From Rhizobium phaseoli (GTDB lineage: Bacteria; Pseudomonadota; Alphaproteobacteria; Rhizobiales; Rhizobiaceae): a stretch of DNA of 64,000 nt. Position numbers and translations under genes: made by a program. Positions 54,222-63,193 of the stretch are shown piece by piece (the stretch's first letter is position 1; every line of letters starts with the position of its first letter). The notes beneath the pieces are model-generated. The model did no database searches. It was not told the DNA's origin and was given only the letters and a program-made list of their open reading frames with translations. Where the stretch lies: contig NZ_ML133574.1 of the NCBI RefSeq assembly GCF_003985125.1, forward strand, positions 1 to 64,000, written 5' to 3'.

Positions 54222-54334
54222 CGCTTATCTCTTCTATGGGTGGCGCGGACGGCGCGACGGCATGCCGCAAAGGTTCGGGGCTTGTTTTGCATGAGCCGGT
54301 GGGGCAAATCAACTGCCGGATAGAAGGAGACATC

Positions 54335-55438
54335 ATGGCCGTCGCAAACCTCACCTCGGAACAGGCGATCCTCACCGAAGTGCGCAAGCAGAACCGCGAT
54401 CGCCGCGCCTTGCGGCTGTGGCTCGGCTTCGTGCTTCTGGCGCTCTTCTGTCTCGTGCTCGTCGGGGGCGCCACGCGGCTGACCAATTCCGGCCTGTCGA
54501 TCACCGAATGGAAGCCGATCCATGGTGTCATTCCGCCGCTGTCGGCAGCGGAATGGGACGAGGAATTCCGCCTCTACCAGCGCATCCCCGAATTTCGGCA
54601 ATTGAACAGCTCGATGACCGTCGACGAGTTCAAAGGCATTTTCTGGTGGGAATGGGCCCACCGGCTGATCGCCCGCGGCATCGGCGTGATCTTCGCGCTG
54701 CCGCTCATCTTTTTCTGGCTGACCGGGCGGATCGAAAGGCGCCTGCGCTGGCCGCTCGTCGGCATTCTGGCGCTCGGCGGCCTGCAGGGTTTTATCGGCT
54801 GGTGGATGGTGTCCTCGGGTCTTTCCGTCCGCACCGACGTCAGCCAGTACCGGCTTGCGACACATCTCGTCATGGCCTGCCTGATCTTTGCCGGCTGCAT
54901 GTGGATCATGCGCGGGCTCTCGCCACATTCCAACGATCCGGCGCCGGCGCGCAGTTCGCGCGGGTTTGCCGCCGTCATCGCCGTCTTCGCGCTGTTCCAG
55001 ATCTATCTCGGCGCGCTGGTGGCCGGGCTCGACGCCGGATTCTCCTATAACACCTGGCCGCTGATGGACGGCGCCGTCATTCCCTCCGATTTGCTGATCC
55101 AGCAGCCGTTCTGGATCAACGCCTTCGAGAACCCGAAGACGGTGCAGTTCATCCATCGCATCGGCGCCTATACGCTCTTCGCGCTGACACTGATCAACAT
55201 GGTGATTGCCCTTCGCGCAGCACCTTGGACCACGCATGCCCGCCGCGCCGTCGTGCTTTTCTCGCTGGTGACGCTGCAGGCGGCGATCGGCATCGCCACG
55301 CTCTTGATGCAGGTGCCGCTTCACTGGGGCCTGCTGCATCAGGCCGGCGCTCTGGTGGTCTTCGGCTTCGCCGTCGCCAACTGGCGCGGCTTTTACGGCG
55401 AATACCCGCACGCCACGGCAATCGCGGAGCGCGATTGA
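54335..55438 (+). CDS. ctaA: Heme A synthase (COX15/CtaA)
   Basis: CtaA oxidises heme O to heme A for cytochrome c oxidase. It has 367 residues and eight membrane helices. Conserved histidine contexts are EWAHRLIARGIG, ATHLVMACLIF, VQFIHRIGAYTLF and LLHQAGALVVFGF; GGATRLTNSGLSITEWKPI is the classical N-terminal motif. AGAAGGAGACATC precedes the ATG at 54335. Confidence 0.95.
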   Translation: MAVANLTSEQAILTEVRKQNRDRRALRLWLGFVLLALFCLVLVGGATRLTNSGLSITEWKPIHGVIPPLSAAEWDEEFRLYQRIPEFRQLNSSMTVDEFKGIFWWEWAHRLIARGIGVIFALPLIFFWLTGRIERRLRWPLVGILALGGLQGFIGWWMVSSGLSVRTDVSQYRLATHLVMACLIFAGCMWIMRGLSPHSNDPAPARSSRGFAAVIAVFALFQIYLGALVAGLDAGFSYNTWPLMDGAVIPSDLLIQQPFWINAFENPKTVQFIHRIGAYTLFALTLINMVIALRAAPWTTHARRAVVLFSLVTLQAAIGIATLLMQVPLHWGLLHQAGALVVFGFAVANWRGFYGEYPHATAIAERD

Positions 55439-55451
55439 AGCGCGAGCCGTT

Positions 55452-55566
55452 TAGAGCATGATGCCGAAAAATGCAGGCGGTTTTCGGACGACATCATGCT
55501 CTAACTCTTTAATTTAGAACAGGATTAAATTTTAGGACCGCCGGGCCTAAAATCATTCTGTTCTAG
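55452..55566. repeat. RIME-type palindromic repeat, copy B
   Basis: It begins TAGAGCATGATGCCGAAAAA, has ATCATGCTCTAACTCTTTAAT in the middle and ends CATTCTGTTCTAG. It matches copy A at 26578-26695 over its whole length. It lies between ctaA and the convergent TauE gene; its right-hand CTAG supplies the TAG stop codon of that minus-strand gene. Confidence 0.8.
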
Positions 55567-56354
55567 CGCAGCACGCTGTCGAGCAGCGGCATGCCGATAA
55601 TGGCCGCGGCGGCAATCAGCACGTAACAGGCAATGCGGAAGGTTCGTTCCTCAGCAAGGCCGAACAGTTTCGAGCCGCCGTAGAGCCCAACTGCATAACT
55701 CGGCAAAATGACGGCCGTCAGGGCAAAGACGGCCGGCACGAACAGTCCGCCGATATAATAGCTGATGGCGCTGAAGACGGACGAGATCGAGAAATACAGC
55801 ACGACATTGGCCCTGACGCGCGTGAAGTCGCTCTTGCCGCCGAGCCAGTAGGCGACGACTGGCGGTCCGCCGAGCTGGGCGGCGCCGCTGAACAGGCCGG
55901 CAACCAGCCCGACGCCGCTGCTGAGCGGTGCCGAAGGCGCGCCGTGATAACGCCATCCCGAGACGAGAAGCGCGAGCAGTGCGATGGCGATGATCGTGAT
56001 GCTCCAGCGCAGGAGCGTCGGGTCGAGCAGTGCCAGCATCGCGGTGCCGGCCGGGACGCCCAGTGCCGCACCCGCCGCCATGACGAAGACTTCGGGCCGG
56101 TTGGCGCCGCGCCAGGCGGGTGGGATCATCCCGAGCGTGGCGATGCCGTCGATGACGAGCAGGATCGGCGAGACCAGCTTCGGACCGATGATGGCGCCAC
56201 CGAGCGGAATGAAGATCAGCGCCGCCCCGAAACCGGAAAAGCCGCGGGCGAGCCCGGCGATGAAGGCGAAGGCCATCAGGGCATAGATGCCGTGATCGGG
56301 CAGGGCGGCGGCAAACCAGGCCTGCCCGTCAGTGATAAGCGCATCCAGCGTCAT
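55563..56354 (-). CDS. TauE/SafE-family membrane transporter
   Basis: The 263-residue protein has about eight membrane helices and the family pattern FIAGLARGFSGFGAALIFIP and GLVAGLFSGAAQLGGPPVVAYW, two repeated halves. Such proteins export sulfite or organosulfur compounds; no substrate is indicated. It begins 4 bases after the argC stop and ends inside a RIME-type repeat. Confidence 0.88.
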   Translation of the reverse strand: MTLDALITDGQAWFAAALPDHGIYALMAFAFIAGLARGFSGFGAALIFIPLGGAIIGPKLVSPILLVIDGIATLGMIPPAWRGANRPEVFVMAAGAALGVPAGTAMLALLDPTLLRWSITIIAIALLALLVSGWRYHGAPSAPLSSGVGLVAGLFSGAAQLGGPPVVAYWLGGKSDFTRVRANVVLYFSISSVFSAISYYIGGLFVPAVFALTAVILPSYAVGLYGGSKLFGLAEERTFRIACYVLIAAAAIIGMPLLDSVLR

Positions 56355-56358
56355 GACG

Positions 56359-57291
56359 TCAGGAGGCGAGCATCAGGTCCATATTCTGCACGGCGGCACC
56401 AGAGGCGCCCTTGCCGAGATTGTCGAGCAGCGCCACCAGATTGACCTGGGAACCGCCCGGTGTGCCGAAGACGAAGAGCTTCATCGTGTCCTTGCCTTCG
56501 AGTTCGACGGCATTGACGCGCGCAAGCGCCTTGCTGTCGGCAAGCGGCACGACGGTCACGATGTCCTGGCCGGCATAATGGGCGGCGAGTGCGGCATGAA
56601 TGCTTTCCATCGTCGTGCCCTCGGCGAGATCATCGAGATGCAGCGGCACCTGCACGATCATGCCCTGCGCGAACTTGCCGACCGATGGCGAGAAGATCGG
56701 TGCGCGGTCGAGCAGGCCGTGCACGGTCATTTCGGGCACGTGCTTGTGGGTGAGGGGAAGACCATAGAGGAAGTGCGGCGCGGTGATCGCATCCGGGTGA
56801 TCCGGATTTTCCATCTGGGCGATCATCTGCTTGCCGCCGCCGGTATAGCCGGAAACCGCATTGACCGTGACCGGGTAGCCGTCCGGCAGAATGCCGGCGG
56901 CACGCAGCGGCCGGATCAGGCCGATTGCGCCTGTCGGATAGCAGCCGGGGTTGGCGACGAAACGTGCGGCCTTGATCTTGTCGGCCTGCGCGCCGTCCAT
57001 TTCGGCAAAGCCGTAGGCCCAGCCGGGATTGACACGGAAGGCGGTCGACGTGTCGATGACGCGCACATTGTTGTTGGCCGAGACCATCTGAACCGCTTCC
57101 TTCGATGCATCGTCGGGCAGGCAGAGAATGGCGATATCGGCGCTGTTCAGCATGTCCTCGCGCATGGCGGCGTTGCGCCGCTCGGCCTCGGGAATGGACA
57201 GAAGTTCGACATCGCGGCGGCCGCCCATGCGCGTGCGGATCTGCAGACCCGTCGTGCCGTGTTCGCCGTCGATGAAGATTTTCGGTGCCAT
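56359..57291 (-). CDS. argC: N-acetyl-gamma-glutamyl-phosphate reductase (type 2)
   Basis: ArgC is the third enzyme of arginine synthesis. The protein opens MAPKIFIDGEHGTTGLQIR, the shorter type 2 form of 310 residues. The catalytic cysteine is in ANPGCYPTGAIGLIRPL, and HKHVPEMTVH follows. The start at 57291 is chosen; the open frame continues upstream but reads as non-coding and overlaps the speB gene. speB lies upstream with a 58-base gap. Confidence 0.94.
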   Translation of the reverse strand: MAPKIFIDGEHGTTGLQIRTRMGGRRDVELLSIPEAERRNAAMREDMLNSADIAILCLPDDASKEAVQMVSANNNVRVIDTSTAFRVNPGWAYGFAEMDGAQADKIKAARFVANPGCYPTGAIGLIRPLRAAGILPDGYPVTVNAVSGYTGGGKQMIAQMENPDHPDAITAPHFLYGLPLTHKHVPEMTVHGLLDRAPIFSPSVGKFAQGMIVQVPLHLDDLAEGTTMESIHAALAAHYAGQDIVTVVPLADSKALARVNAVELEGKDTMKLFVFGTPGGSQVNLVALLDNLGKGASGAAVQNMDLMLAS

Positions 57292-57349
57292 GTTAACCTG
57301 CGCTTTCAATGGGTTCAGAAGGTTTACGGATTCATTTTGGGATAATAAG

Positions 57350-58312
57350 TCAGCCTTGTGACACGGCGATGGCGCGTCGCTCCGCATGAAGTCCCAGCAT
57401 ATACATCGCCACCGTTGCCCCGGCAATGGCGGTGATGTCGGCGTGGTCGTAAGGCGGCGAAACCTCGACGATATCGGCGCCGCGAATATCGAGCTGATGC
57501 AGGCGCTGCAGCACCGAAAGGATCTTGGCGCTCGACGGTCCGCCGGCGACCGGGGTGCCGGTGCCGGGCGCAAAGGCCGGATCGAGGCAATCGATATCAA
57601 AGGTGAGATAGGCCGGCGCGCCGCGCGTGTGGGAGATGATCGCCGAAGCGATGTCGCCGGCACTCATATCCTCGACCTGATGGCCATAGAGAATATTGAT
57701 GCCGCAATCCTCCGGCGCATGGGTGCGGATGCCGATCTGGATCGAGCGATCCGGGTCGATGATGCCTTCGCGGGTGGCCCGCGCGACGAAGGAGCCATGG
57801 TCGATGCGCCGCTCTTCGTCGAACCAGGTGTCCTGATGCGCGTCGAACTGCACGAGCGCCAGCGGCCCATGTTTTGCCGCATGGGCTTTCAGCAGCGGCC
57901 AGGTGACGTAATGATCGCCGCCGAGCGTCAGCAGAAAAGCGCCGCTGTCGAGGATCACCTTCGCCTGGCGTTCGATGGCGCCCGGCGTATCCTGGTGATT
58001 GCCGTAATCGAGCAGGCAATCGCCGTAGTCGACCACCGCCATGTCGGCGAACAATTCGCGGTTGAAGGGATATTGCGCATCATTGTCGAAGATCGCCGAG
58101 GCGCGACGGATTGCCTGTGGGCCGAAGCGCGTGCCCGGCCGGTTCGACGTCGCGGCGTCGAAGGGAATGCCCCAGACGGCGACATCGACGCCGGAAAGTT
58201 CCTTGGTGAAGCGGCGGCGCATGAAGGAGAGCGCGCCGGCAAAGGTCGGATCGCTGGCGGCAGAGGTGAGGCTGGTCGCCGTGAAAGCGTGATCGATGGT
58301 CTTGTTCGCCAA
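57350..58312 (-). CDS. speB: Agmatinase (ureohydrolase)
   Basis: The enzyme hydrolyses agmatine to putrescine and urea, with a binuclear manganese site. Metal-binding motifs are GGDHYVTWPL, FDAHQDTW and SFDIDCLDPAFAPG-type (here TFDIDCLDPAFAPGTG). The TTG at 58312 sits behind AAAAAGGAG with good spacing and gives 320 residues; an ATG at 58345 would place that site inside the gene. It precedes argC. Confidence 0.9.
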   Translation of the reverse strand: MANKTIDHAFTATSLTSAASDPTFAGALSFMRRRFTKELSGVDVAVWGIPFDAATSNRPGTRFGPQAIRRASAIFDNDAQYPFNRELFADMAVVDYGDCLLDYGNHQDTPGAIERQAKVILDSGAFLLTLGGDHYVTWPLLKAHAAKHGPLALVQFDAHQDTWFDEERRIDHGSFVARATREGIIDPDRSIQIGIRTHAPEDCGINILYGHQVEDMSAGDIASAIISHTRGAPAYLTFDIDCLDPAFAPGTGTPVAGGPSSAKILSVLQRLHQLDIRGADIVEVSPPYDHADITAIAGATVAMYMLGLHAERRAIAVSQG

Positions 58313-58462
58313 GAGGGGACTCCTTTTTCGGTCGTGAAAGGTCAAGGCGTCGACAACGGGTAGGCGACCGGACGGCGAATTTCAAGCGATCGAAATGGAG
58401 GTGGCGGCAAAAGCATGCGGCGATGCCGGCGTGGAAGGAGATGCCGGCCGACCACGCACAAC

Positions 58463-58487
58463 AAAAAGGCCGGGTTTCCCCGGCCTT
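58463..58487 (-). terminator. Rho-independent terminator of rplM-rpsI
   Basis: On the minus strand, AAGGCCGGG and CCCGGCCTT form the stem with a 4-base loop, followed by TTTTT. It lies 25 bases past the rpsI stop. Confidence 0.9.
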
Positions 58488-58512
58488 CGTAAATTCCGTC
58501 TGTCCGAAGCGA

Positions 58513-58980
58513 TTAACGCTTGGAGAACTGGAAGGAGCGGCGGGCCTTTGCCTTGCCGTACTTCTTGCGTTCGACGACGCGGCTGTCGCGGGTCAGGAAG
58601 CCACCCTTCTTCAGCACCGAGCGCAGGCCCGGCTCGAAGTAGGTGAGCGCCTTGGACAGGCCGTGGCGAACGGCACCGGCCTGGCCGGAGAGGCCGCCGC
58701 CGGCAACGGTTGCGACGATGTCGAACTGGCCGTCACGGGCAGCCGCGACGATCGGCTGGCGCAGGATCATCTGCAGCACCGGGCGGGCGAAATAGTCCGC
58801 GAATTCCTTGCCGTTGACGATGATCTTGCCGGAGCCCGGCTTGACCCAGACGCGGGCGACGGCGTTCTTGCGCTTGCCGGTCGCGTAGGAGCGGCCGAGC
58901 GAATCGACTTTGCGGACGTGCGCCGGAGCAGCAGCTTCGGAAGCCGTGCCGAGATCCTTCAGGGAGGAGAGGTCAGCCAT
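58513..58980 (-). CDS. rpsI: 30S ribosomal protein S9
   Basis: S9 is a small-subunit protein with a C-terminal tail reaching the P site. The 155-residue protein has SYATGKRKNAVARVWVKPGSG and GGGLSGQAGAVRHGLSKAL, and ends KKYGKAKARRSFQFSKR, the canonical C-terminus. It is 2 bases after rplM. Confidence 0.98.
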   Translation of the reverse strand: MADLSSLKDLGTASEAAAPAHVRKVDSLGRSYATGKRKNAVARVWVKPGSGKIIVNGKEFADYFARPVLQMILRQPIVAAARDGQFDIVATVAGGGLSGQAGAVRHGLSKALTYFEPGLRSVLKKGGFLTRDSRVVERKKYGKAKARRSFQFSKR

Positions 58981-58982
58981 GA

Positions 58983-59447
58983 TCAGGCGCTCCTTACGTT
59001 CTTTTTGTTGAGCGCGGCAACGTCGAGGGCGACCGGCTGCTGGGCTTCATGGGGATGGTTGGCGCCGGCGTAGACGCGCAGGTTCTTCATTTGGCGACGG
59101 CCGAGCGGGCCACGCGGAACCATGCGTTCGACGGCCTTTTCGAGGACGCGCTCCGGAAAGCGGCCTTCGATGATCTGGCGCGCGGTGCGCTCCTTGATGC
59201 CGCCGGCGTAACCGGTGTGCCAGTAGTAAACCTTGTCGGAATACTTCTTGCCGGTGAAAACGACCTTGTCGGCGTTGATGACGATGACGTTGTCGCCGTC
59301 GTCAACATGGGGGGTGAAGGTCGCCTTGTGCTTGCCGCGCAGGCGCATAGCGATGATGGAAGCGAGACGGCCAACGACCAGCCCTTCGGCGTCGATGATC
59401 ACCCACTTCTTCTCCACCTCTGCAGGCTTCTGGGAGAAGGTAGCCAT
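58983..59447 (-). CDS. rplM: 50S ribosomal protein L13
   Basis: L13 is a large-subunit assembly protein. Its 154 residues include KWVIIDAEGLVVGRLASIIA, GDNVIVINADKVVFTGKK, YYWHTGYAGGIKERTARQII and MVPRGPLGRRQMKNLRVYAG. It leads the rplM-rpsI operon from the promoter at 59570-59598. Confidence 0.98.
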   Translation of the reverse strand: MATFSQKPAEVEKKWVIIDAEGLVVGRLASIIAMRLRGKHKATFTPHVDDGDNVIVINADKVVFTGKKYSDKVYYWHTGYAGGIKERTARQIIEGRFPERVLEKAVERMVPRGPLGRRQMKNLRVYAGANHPHEAQQPVALDVAALNKKNVRSA

Positions 59448-59531
59448 AGTGAATACTCTCTTTTGGGACCCTTGCCCGAAGGCTTAAAAGGGCGTTTCTT
59501 GTTGCTTGGATTGGCAGGCGCAAGACATGCC

Positions 59532-59557
59532 AAAAAGAAAGCAGCCCGGAAGGCTGC
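59532..59557 (-). promoter_or_regulatory. Hairpin plus U-run in the rplM leader
   Basis: On the minus strand, GCAGCC and GGCTGC pair across a 5-base loop (59541-59557), followed directly by TTTCTTTTT. This resembles an intrinsic terminator and lies close to the predicted transcript start, about 85 bases before rplM. It could be an attenuator or a 5' stabilising stem. Confidence 0.6.
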
Positions 59558-59569
59558 GTTCTGGCGCGG

Positions 59570-59598
59570 TGTATAAAGGGAATGTGACATCGGGTCAA
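59570..59598 (-). promoter_or_regulatory. Sigma-70 promoter of rplM-rpsI
   Basis: On the minus strand, TTGACC (-35, 59598-59593) and TATACA (-10, 59575-59570) are separated by exactly 17 bases. It is the best promoter match seen in the window and fits a highly expressed ribosomal operon. Confidence 0.8.
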
Positions 59599-59763
59599 TA
59601 TCGACATTTTAGACGATCTGAAAAAAACGGAAATAAAAACAGCGGCTTATCTGTGAGGTATTATGGCACCTCAAATTTCCTCGGCTCGCAGGATCGCCAT
59701 GCTTTGGTTTTGACGCTGCCGACGACTTGGATTTGACACGCCGAGCCACGGTTGCGAGCGCTC

Positions 59764-60642
59764 CTAACCCTTGAACTCCCGCAGGCATTTCATCACTTCC
59801 CGAAGGCCGCGTGTCAGATGTTTGTCCCGGCGCAGAACCATGCCGAGGCGGCGCGTGAGCTTTGGTTTCAACGAAGATGTCGTCACGAGGCCGGCGTGGT
59901 CGCGCTTTAGCGCAAGCCCCGGCAGGATCGACCAGCCGAGCCCCACGGCCACCAGTTCCTTGATCGCCTCGACGCTGCCGAACTCCATCGCGGGACGGGT
60001 CCTGATATCGGGGGCGGCCAGCCAAGCGTCGATTGCCCGCCTGGTATTGCCTCCTTCATAAAGTAGCAGCGTCCTGTCGCGCATGAAGGCAGCGTCCGGT
60101 CCGCCCTCGGGCACGAGGCTGCCGACGGGTGCGACCGCCAGCAATTCCTCCTCGTAGAACGGTTCGATCTCGAAGTTTCGACCCGAGGCCGGCAGAGCGA
60201 CGACGGCGATGTCGAGACTGTTGGCCTCCAGATCGCGCAGAATATCGTCGGCATTGCCGATATGGACGGTGATTTCGAGGCCGGGCATGGAATTCCTGGC
60301 GGCGGCGATGGCGCGCGGGAGCAGGTGGATCGAGGCGGTGCCGCCGCTGCCGATGCGCACGCGGCCGCTGGCGCCATCTCTGTGTGGCAGCATCGCTTCT
60401 TCCGCAGCGGCCGCTTGCTGAAGCAGACGCCTTGCGTGCGAAAGCAGGTCGAGGCCTGCCGCCGTCGGCTGCGCCCGCCGTCCGACACGCTCGATTAGCC
60501 GGACGCCGAGCCGCTGTTCGAGACTTTTGACCTGCAGGCTCACAGCCGGTTGCGTCACGCCCTCCTTATCGGCGGCGGCCGTAAAGCTTCCGAGATCGGC
60601 GACGTTGACGAAGCTCGCGAGCTGATCGAGATTCAGCGGCAT
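59764..60642 (-). CDS. LysR-family transcriptional regulator
   Basis: The 292-residue protein has the N-terminal HTH (FVNVADLGSFTAAADKEGVT, QPAVSLQVKSLEQRLGVRL) and a periplasmic-binding-like effector domain. AAGGATTTCTTTGG precedes the ATG. It is divergent from a DUF1127 gene, with a near-perfect palindrome in between. The effector is unknown. Confidence 0.92.
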   Translation of the reverse strand: MPLNLDQLASFVNVADLGSFTAAADKEGVTQPAVSLQVKSLEQRLGVRLIERVGRRAQPTAAGLDLLSHARRLLQQAAAAEEAMLPHRDGASGRVRIGSGGTASIHLLPRAIAAARNSMPGLEITVHIGNADDILRDLEANSLDIAVVALPASGRNFEIEPFYEEELLAVAPVGSLVPEGGPDAAFMRDRTLLLYEGGNTRRAIDAWLAAPDIRTRPAMEFGSVEAIKELVAVGLGWSILPGLALKRDHAGLVTTSSLKPKLTRRLGMVLRRDKHLTRGLREVMKCLREFKG

Positions 60643-60653
60643 CCAAAGAAATC

Positions 60654-60679
60654 CTTATGCATATGATAATATCCATAAG
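60654..60679. promoter_or_regulatory. Probable LysR operator palindrome
   Basis: A 26-base element from CTTATGCATATGA to TAATATCCATAAG matches its reverse complement at 11 of 13 positions per half. It contains a T-N11-A arrangement usual for LysR boxes. It lies 12 bases before the LysR start codon, overlapping its ribosome-site region, and also upstream of the DUF1127 gene. Confidence 0.65.
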
Positions 60680-60734
60680 CTTCTTTCGCAGTTCGTTCCA
60701 GGGCATCTTTTCCCCGTTGAGAAAGGATAAAGAG

Positions 60735-60965
60735 ATGACCCTGGAACTCGGCGAGAGATTGGCGACACCGCCCAACGCGCTTCGCTCGAAACTTCGCGAG
60801 GTGGTGCGCCTGGGCCGGCGGCTGCCGGCGGCCATCGAGTGTTGGCTCGAAAAGCGGCGCAGCCGCCGCAAACTGTCGGAACTCACCGATGACGAGCTTC
60901 GCGATATCGGTCTGACCCGTGCACAGGCGACGGCCGAGATAGCGAAATCGTGGTTCTGGTCCTAA
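60735..60965 (+). CDS. DUF1127 small protein
   Basis: The 76-residue protein ends with the DUF1127 (YjiS-like) arginine-rich domain: KRRSRRKLSELTDDELRDIG, then LTRAQATAEIAKSWFW. Relatives regulate RNA turnover and metabolism in rhizobia and Agrobacterium. GAAAGGATAAAGAG precedes the ATG at 60735. The upstream open stretch to 60657 overlaps the operator and is not coding. Confidence 0.88.
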   Translation: MTLELGERLATPPNALRSKLREVVRLGRRLPAAIECWLEKRRSRRKLSELTDDELRDIGLTRAQATAEIAKSWFWS

Positions 60966-61059
60966 TCACGCCGTGGCGGAGAGGGCGGATCCTGCTCGAA
61001 ATTGGCGGCGCCTTGTGGCAGAACAGCTGTGTGGAAAATCAAGCGCAGGGAGCAGCATC

Positions 61060-61887
61060 ATGGCCGAAATCGTATCCTTTCGAAAGGACGCGGACAGGGC
61101 GGACGGGTTGTTGCTCCGTTCGCTGCGCGATGGCGTGCTGCGGCTTGTGCTCAACGACCCGCCGGCCAACGCACTTTCGATCGCGCTTCTGCAAGCGTTA
61201 ATGGCCGAGCTCGAGAAGGCGGGATCGGACGCGGATGTGCGCGTCGTCGTCATCGCCTCGACCGGCTCCGTCTTTTCCGCCGGCCATGACCTCAAGGAAC
61301 TCACCGCCCATCGTGTCGACGAAGACCAGGGCGCTGCGTTCTTCGAGAAAAGTTTCCGGCTCTGCGCCGATCTGATGCTGAAGATCACCCATCTGCCGAA
61401 ACCTGTTATCGCCGAGATCGACGGGCTTGCAACCGCTGCCGGCTGTCAACTTGTTGCCTCCTGTGATCTGGCGATCTGCACGGACACGTCGACGTTCTGC
61501 ACGCCGGGCGTCAATATCGGCCTGTTCTGTTCGACGCCGATGGTGGCGGTAACCCGTGCCGCCCATCGCAAGCAGGCGATGGAGATGCTTTTGACCGGCG
61601 AGACCATCGATGCTTCGACCGCCAAGGACTTCGGTCTCGTCAACCGCATCGTGCCGAAGCAGTATCTGGCGCAGGTCGTTGCCAAATATGCGGCGGTGAT
61701 TGCCGGCAAATCGCCATTGACGCTGAAGATCGGCAAGGAGGCCTTCTATCGCCAACTCGACCTGCCGGTGGAGGCGGCCTATGACTATGCCTCCAAGGTG
61801 ATGGTGGAGAGCATGCTGACGCGGGATGCGCAGGAGGGCATCGGCGCCTTTCTCGGCAAGCGCAAGCCGGAATGGAAAGGCGAATGA
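61060..61887 (+). CDS. Enoyl-CoA hydratase/isomerase family protein
   Basis: The 275-residue crotonase-fold protein has LNDPPANALSIALLQALMAE, then SVFSAGHDLKELTAH and DGLATAAGCQLVASCDLAIC, the oxyanion-hole loops. It keeps the acidic residue region near FCTPGVNIGLF. AGGGAGCAGCATC precedes the ATG at 61060. Its stop abuts the stop of the convergent EamA gene with no gap. The substrate chain is unknown. Confidence 0.9.
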   Translation: MAEIVSFRKDADRADGLLLRSLRDGVLRLVLNDPPANALSIALLQALMAELEKAGSDADVRVVVIASTGSVFSAGHDLKELTAHRVDEDQGAAFFEKSFRLCADLMLKITHLPKPVIAEIDGLATAAGCQLVASCDLAICTDTSTFCTPGVNIGLFCSTPMVAVTRAAHRKQAMEMLLTGETIDASTAKDFGLVNRIVPKQYLAQVVAKYAAVIAGKSPLTLKIGKEAFYRQLDLPVEAAYDYASKVMVESMLTRDAQEGIGAFLGKRKPEWKGE

Positions 61888-62820
61888 TCACGCCAGCTTC
61901 AGAACCAGCACGCCGGCGGCGATGACGACGCCGGCGGCGTAGCGCCAGATTCCGGCTTTTTCCTTGAACACGACGACCGAGATCACCAGCGCGAAGACGA
62001 TCGCGGTTTCCCGCAATGCGGCGACGGTCGCGACCGGGGCCTTCGTCATCGCCCAGAGCGCCAGTCCGTAAGATGCAATCGAACCCGCGCCGCCGATAAG
62101 GCCGCGCCACCAGTTGCGGCGAACGTGGCGCAACACGGCCGCGCTGCCGCGCCGGGACGCCGCCCAGGCAAACAACAGGATGGGCGGCAGCAGCGACATC
62201 CACAACGTATAGGAAATTGGGTTGCCTGAAAGGCGCGCGCCGATGCCGTCGACATACGTGTAGCTGGCGATGACGAAGGCATTGGCAATGGACAGCACGA
62301 CGGCACGGCCGCTGCCGCGACGCGCCTCCAGAGCGAGTGTCAGAACGCCGGCTGAGATCGTCATGATGCCGGCGAGCGCGGCGCCGGAAAGGTTTTCCCT
62401 GAGGACGAAACCGCTTGTCGCGGCGACCAGCAATGGCGCGCAACCACGCATCAGCGGATAGACCAGGCCGATATCGCCGGCCCGGTAGGCGGCAGCAACC
62501 AGCTGGAAATAGACGAATTGCAGGATGGCCGAAGCGCCGATAAACGGCCAGGCCGCGCTTTGCGGCAATGGCAGAAATGCCAGAAAAGGCAAGGCCGATA
62601 CCGCGCCGCCGGCCGAAATCAGCGCTGCATCAAGGGATTTGTCGCTTCCCGCTTTGACGATCGCGTTCCATGTTGCATGCAGCAATGCGCCGAACAAAAC
62701 GAGCAGGATGACGTCGAGTGGCAATGACAGATCCGGGACAGCGGGGGAGGACAGGCGCTTCGCCCCGACGGGGCAAACTTCTGGAAAGACAACTGCGATT
62801 TGCACGAAATGCAATGCCAT
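61888..62820 (-). CDS. EamA/DMT-family transporter
   Basis: The 310-residue protein has about ten membrane helices in two EamA repeats (LFGALLHATWNAIVKAGSDK opening the first; GGAGSIASYGLALWAMTKAP in the second). Substrates of this family range from amino acids to metabolites. The first ~30 residues may not be translated; a TTG at 62724 just before helix 1 is an alternative start. Confidence 0.85.
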   Translation of the reverse strand: MALHFVQIAVVFPEVCPVGAKRLSSPAVPDLSLPLDVILLVLFGALLHATWNAIVKAGSDKSLDAALISAGGAVSALPFLAFLPLPQSAAWPFIGASAILQFVYFQLVAAAYRAGDIGLVYPLMRGCAPLLVAATSGFVLRENLSGAALAGIMTISAGVLTLALEARRGSGRAVVLSIANAFVIASYTYVDGIGARLSGNPISYTLWMSLLPPILLFAWAASRRGSAAVLRHVRRNWWRGLIGGAGSIASYGLALWAMTKAPVATVAALRETAIVFALVISVVVFKEKAGIWRYAAGVVIAAGVLVLKLA

Positions 62821-63193
62821 GGTCGCGGATGCCTTGCCGTCTGCAATATCACCCTTTCAATATCCAAACAATGGCGGGTGTATCCGACAATTTTTACGTG
62901 CGCGCGATATGCGTTCAATCCACGCGATCTTCTCAACTATGAGATGCTGCTAATGAACGACGGAACATATAGCGAATATACAGAGAACTAAAGGAGAAAG
63001 TACCTGGAAGGTTTTCGAGGGGATTATTCTATGTTGCTGAAATACAGATATTATTCTATAACTTTGACATACGACAAAAATAAAGCTTTTGATTGCAAAC
63101 TATCTGAAAAATCGCAGCGCGGGATTGAGCCTGCCAACATTCGCAAGCGCGAAGGGGGTAGGGCGCCTGCCGCAGTTACGGCGGCAAAAAACC
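62821..63193. other. AT-rich intergenic region
   Basis: About 370 bases lie between the EamA gene and the secreted-protein gene. Bases 62860-63120 are visibly AT-richer than the surroundings. Short frames (one from 63031) have no convincing coding character. I see no repeat or RNA structure. Confidence 0.4.
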
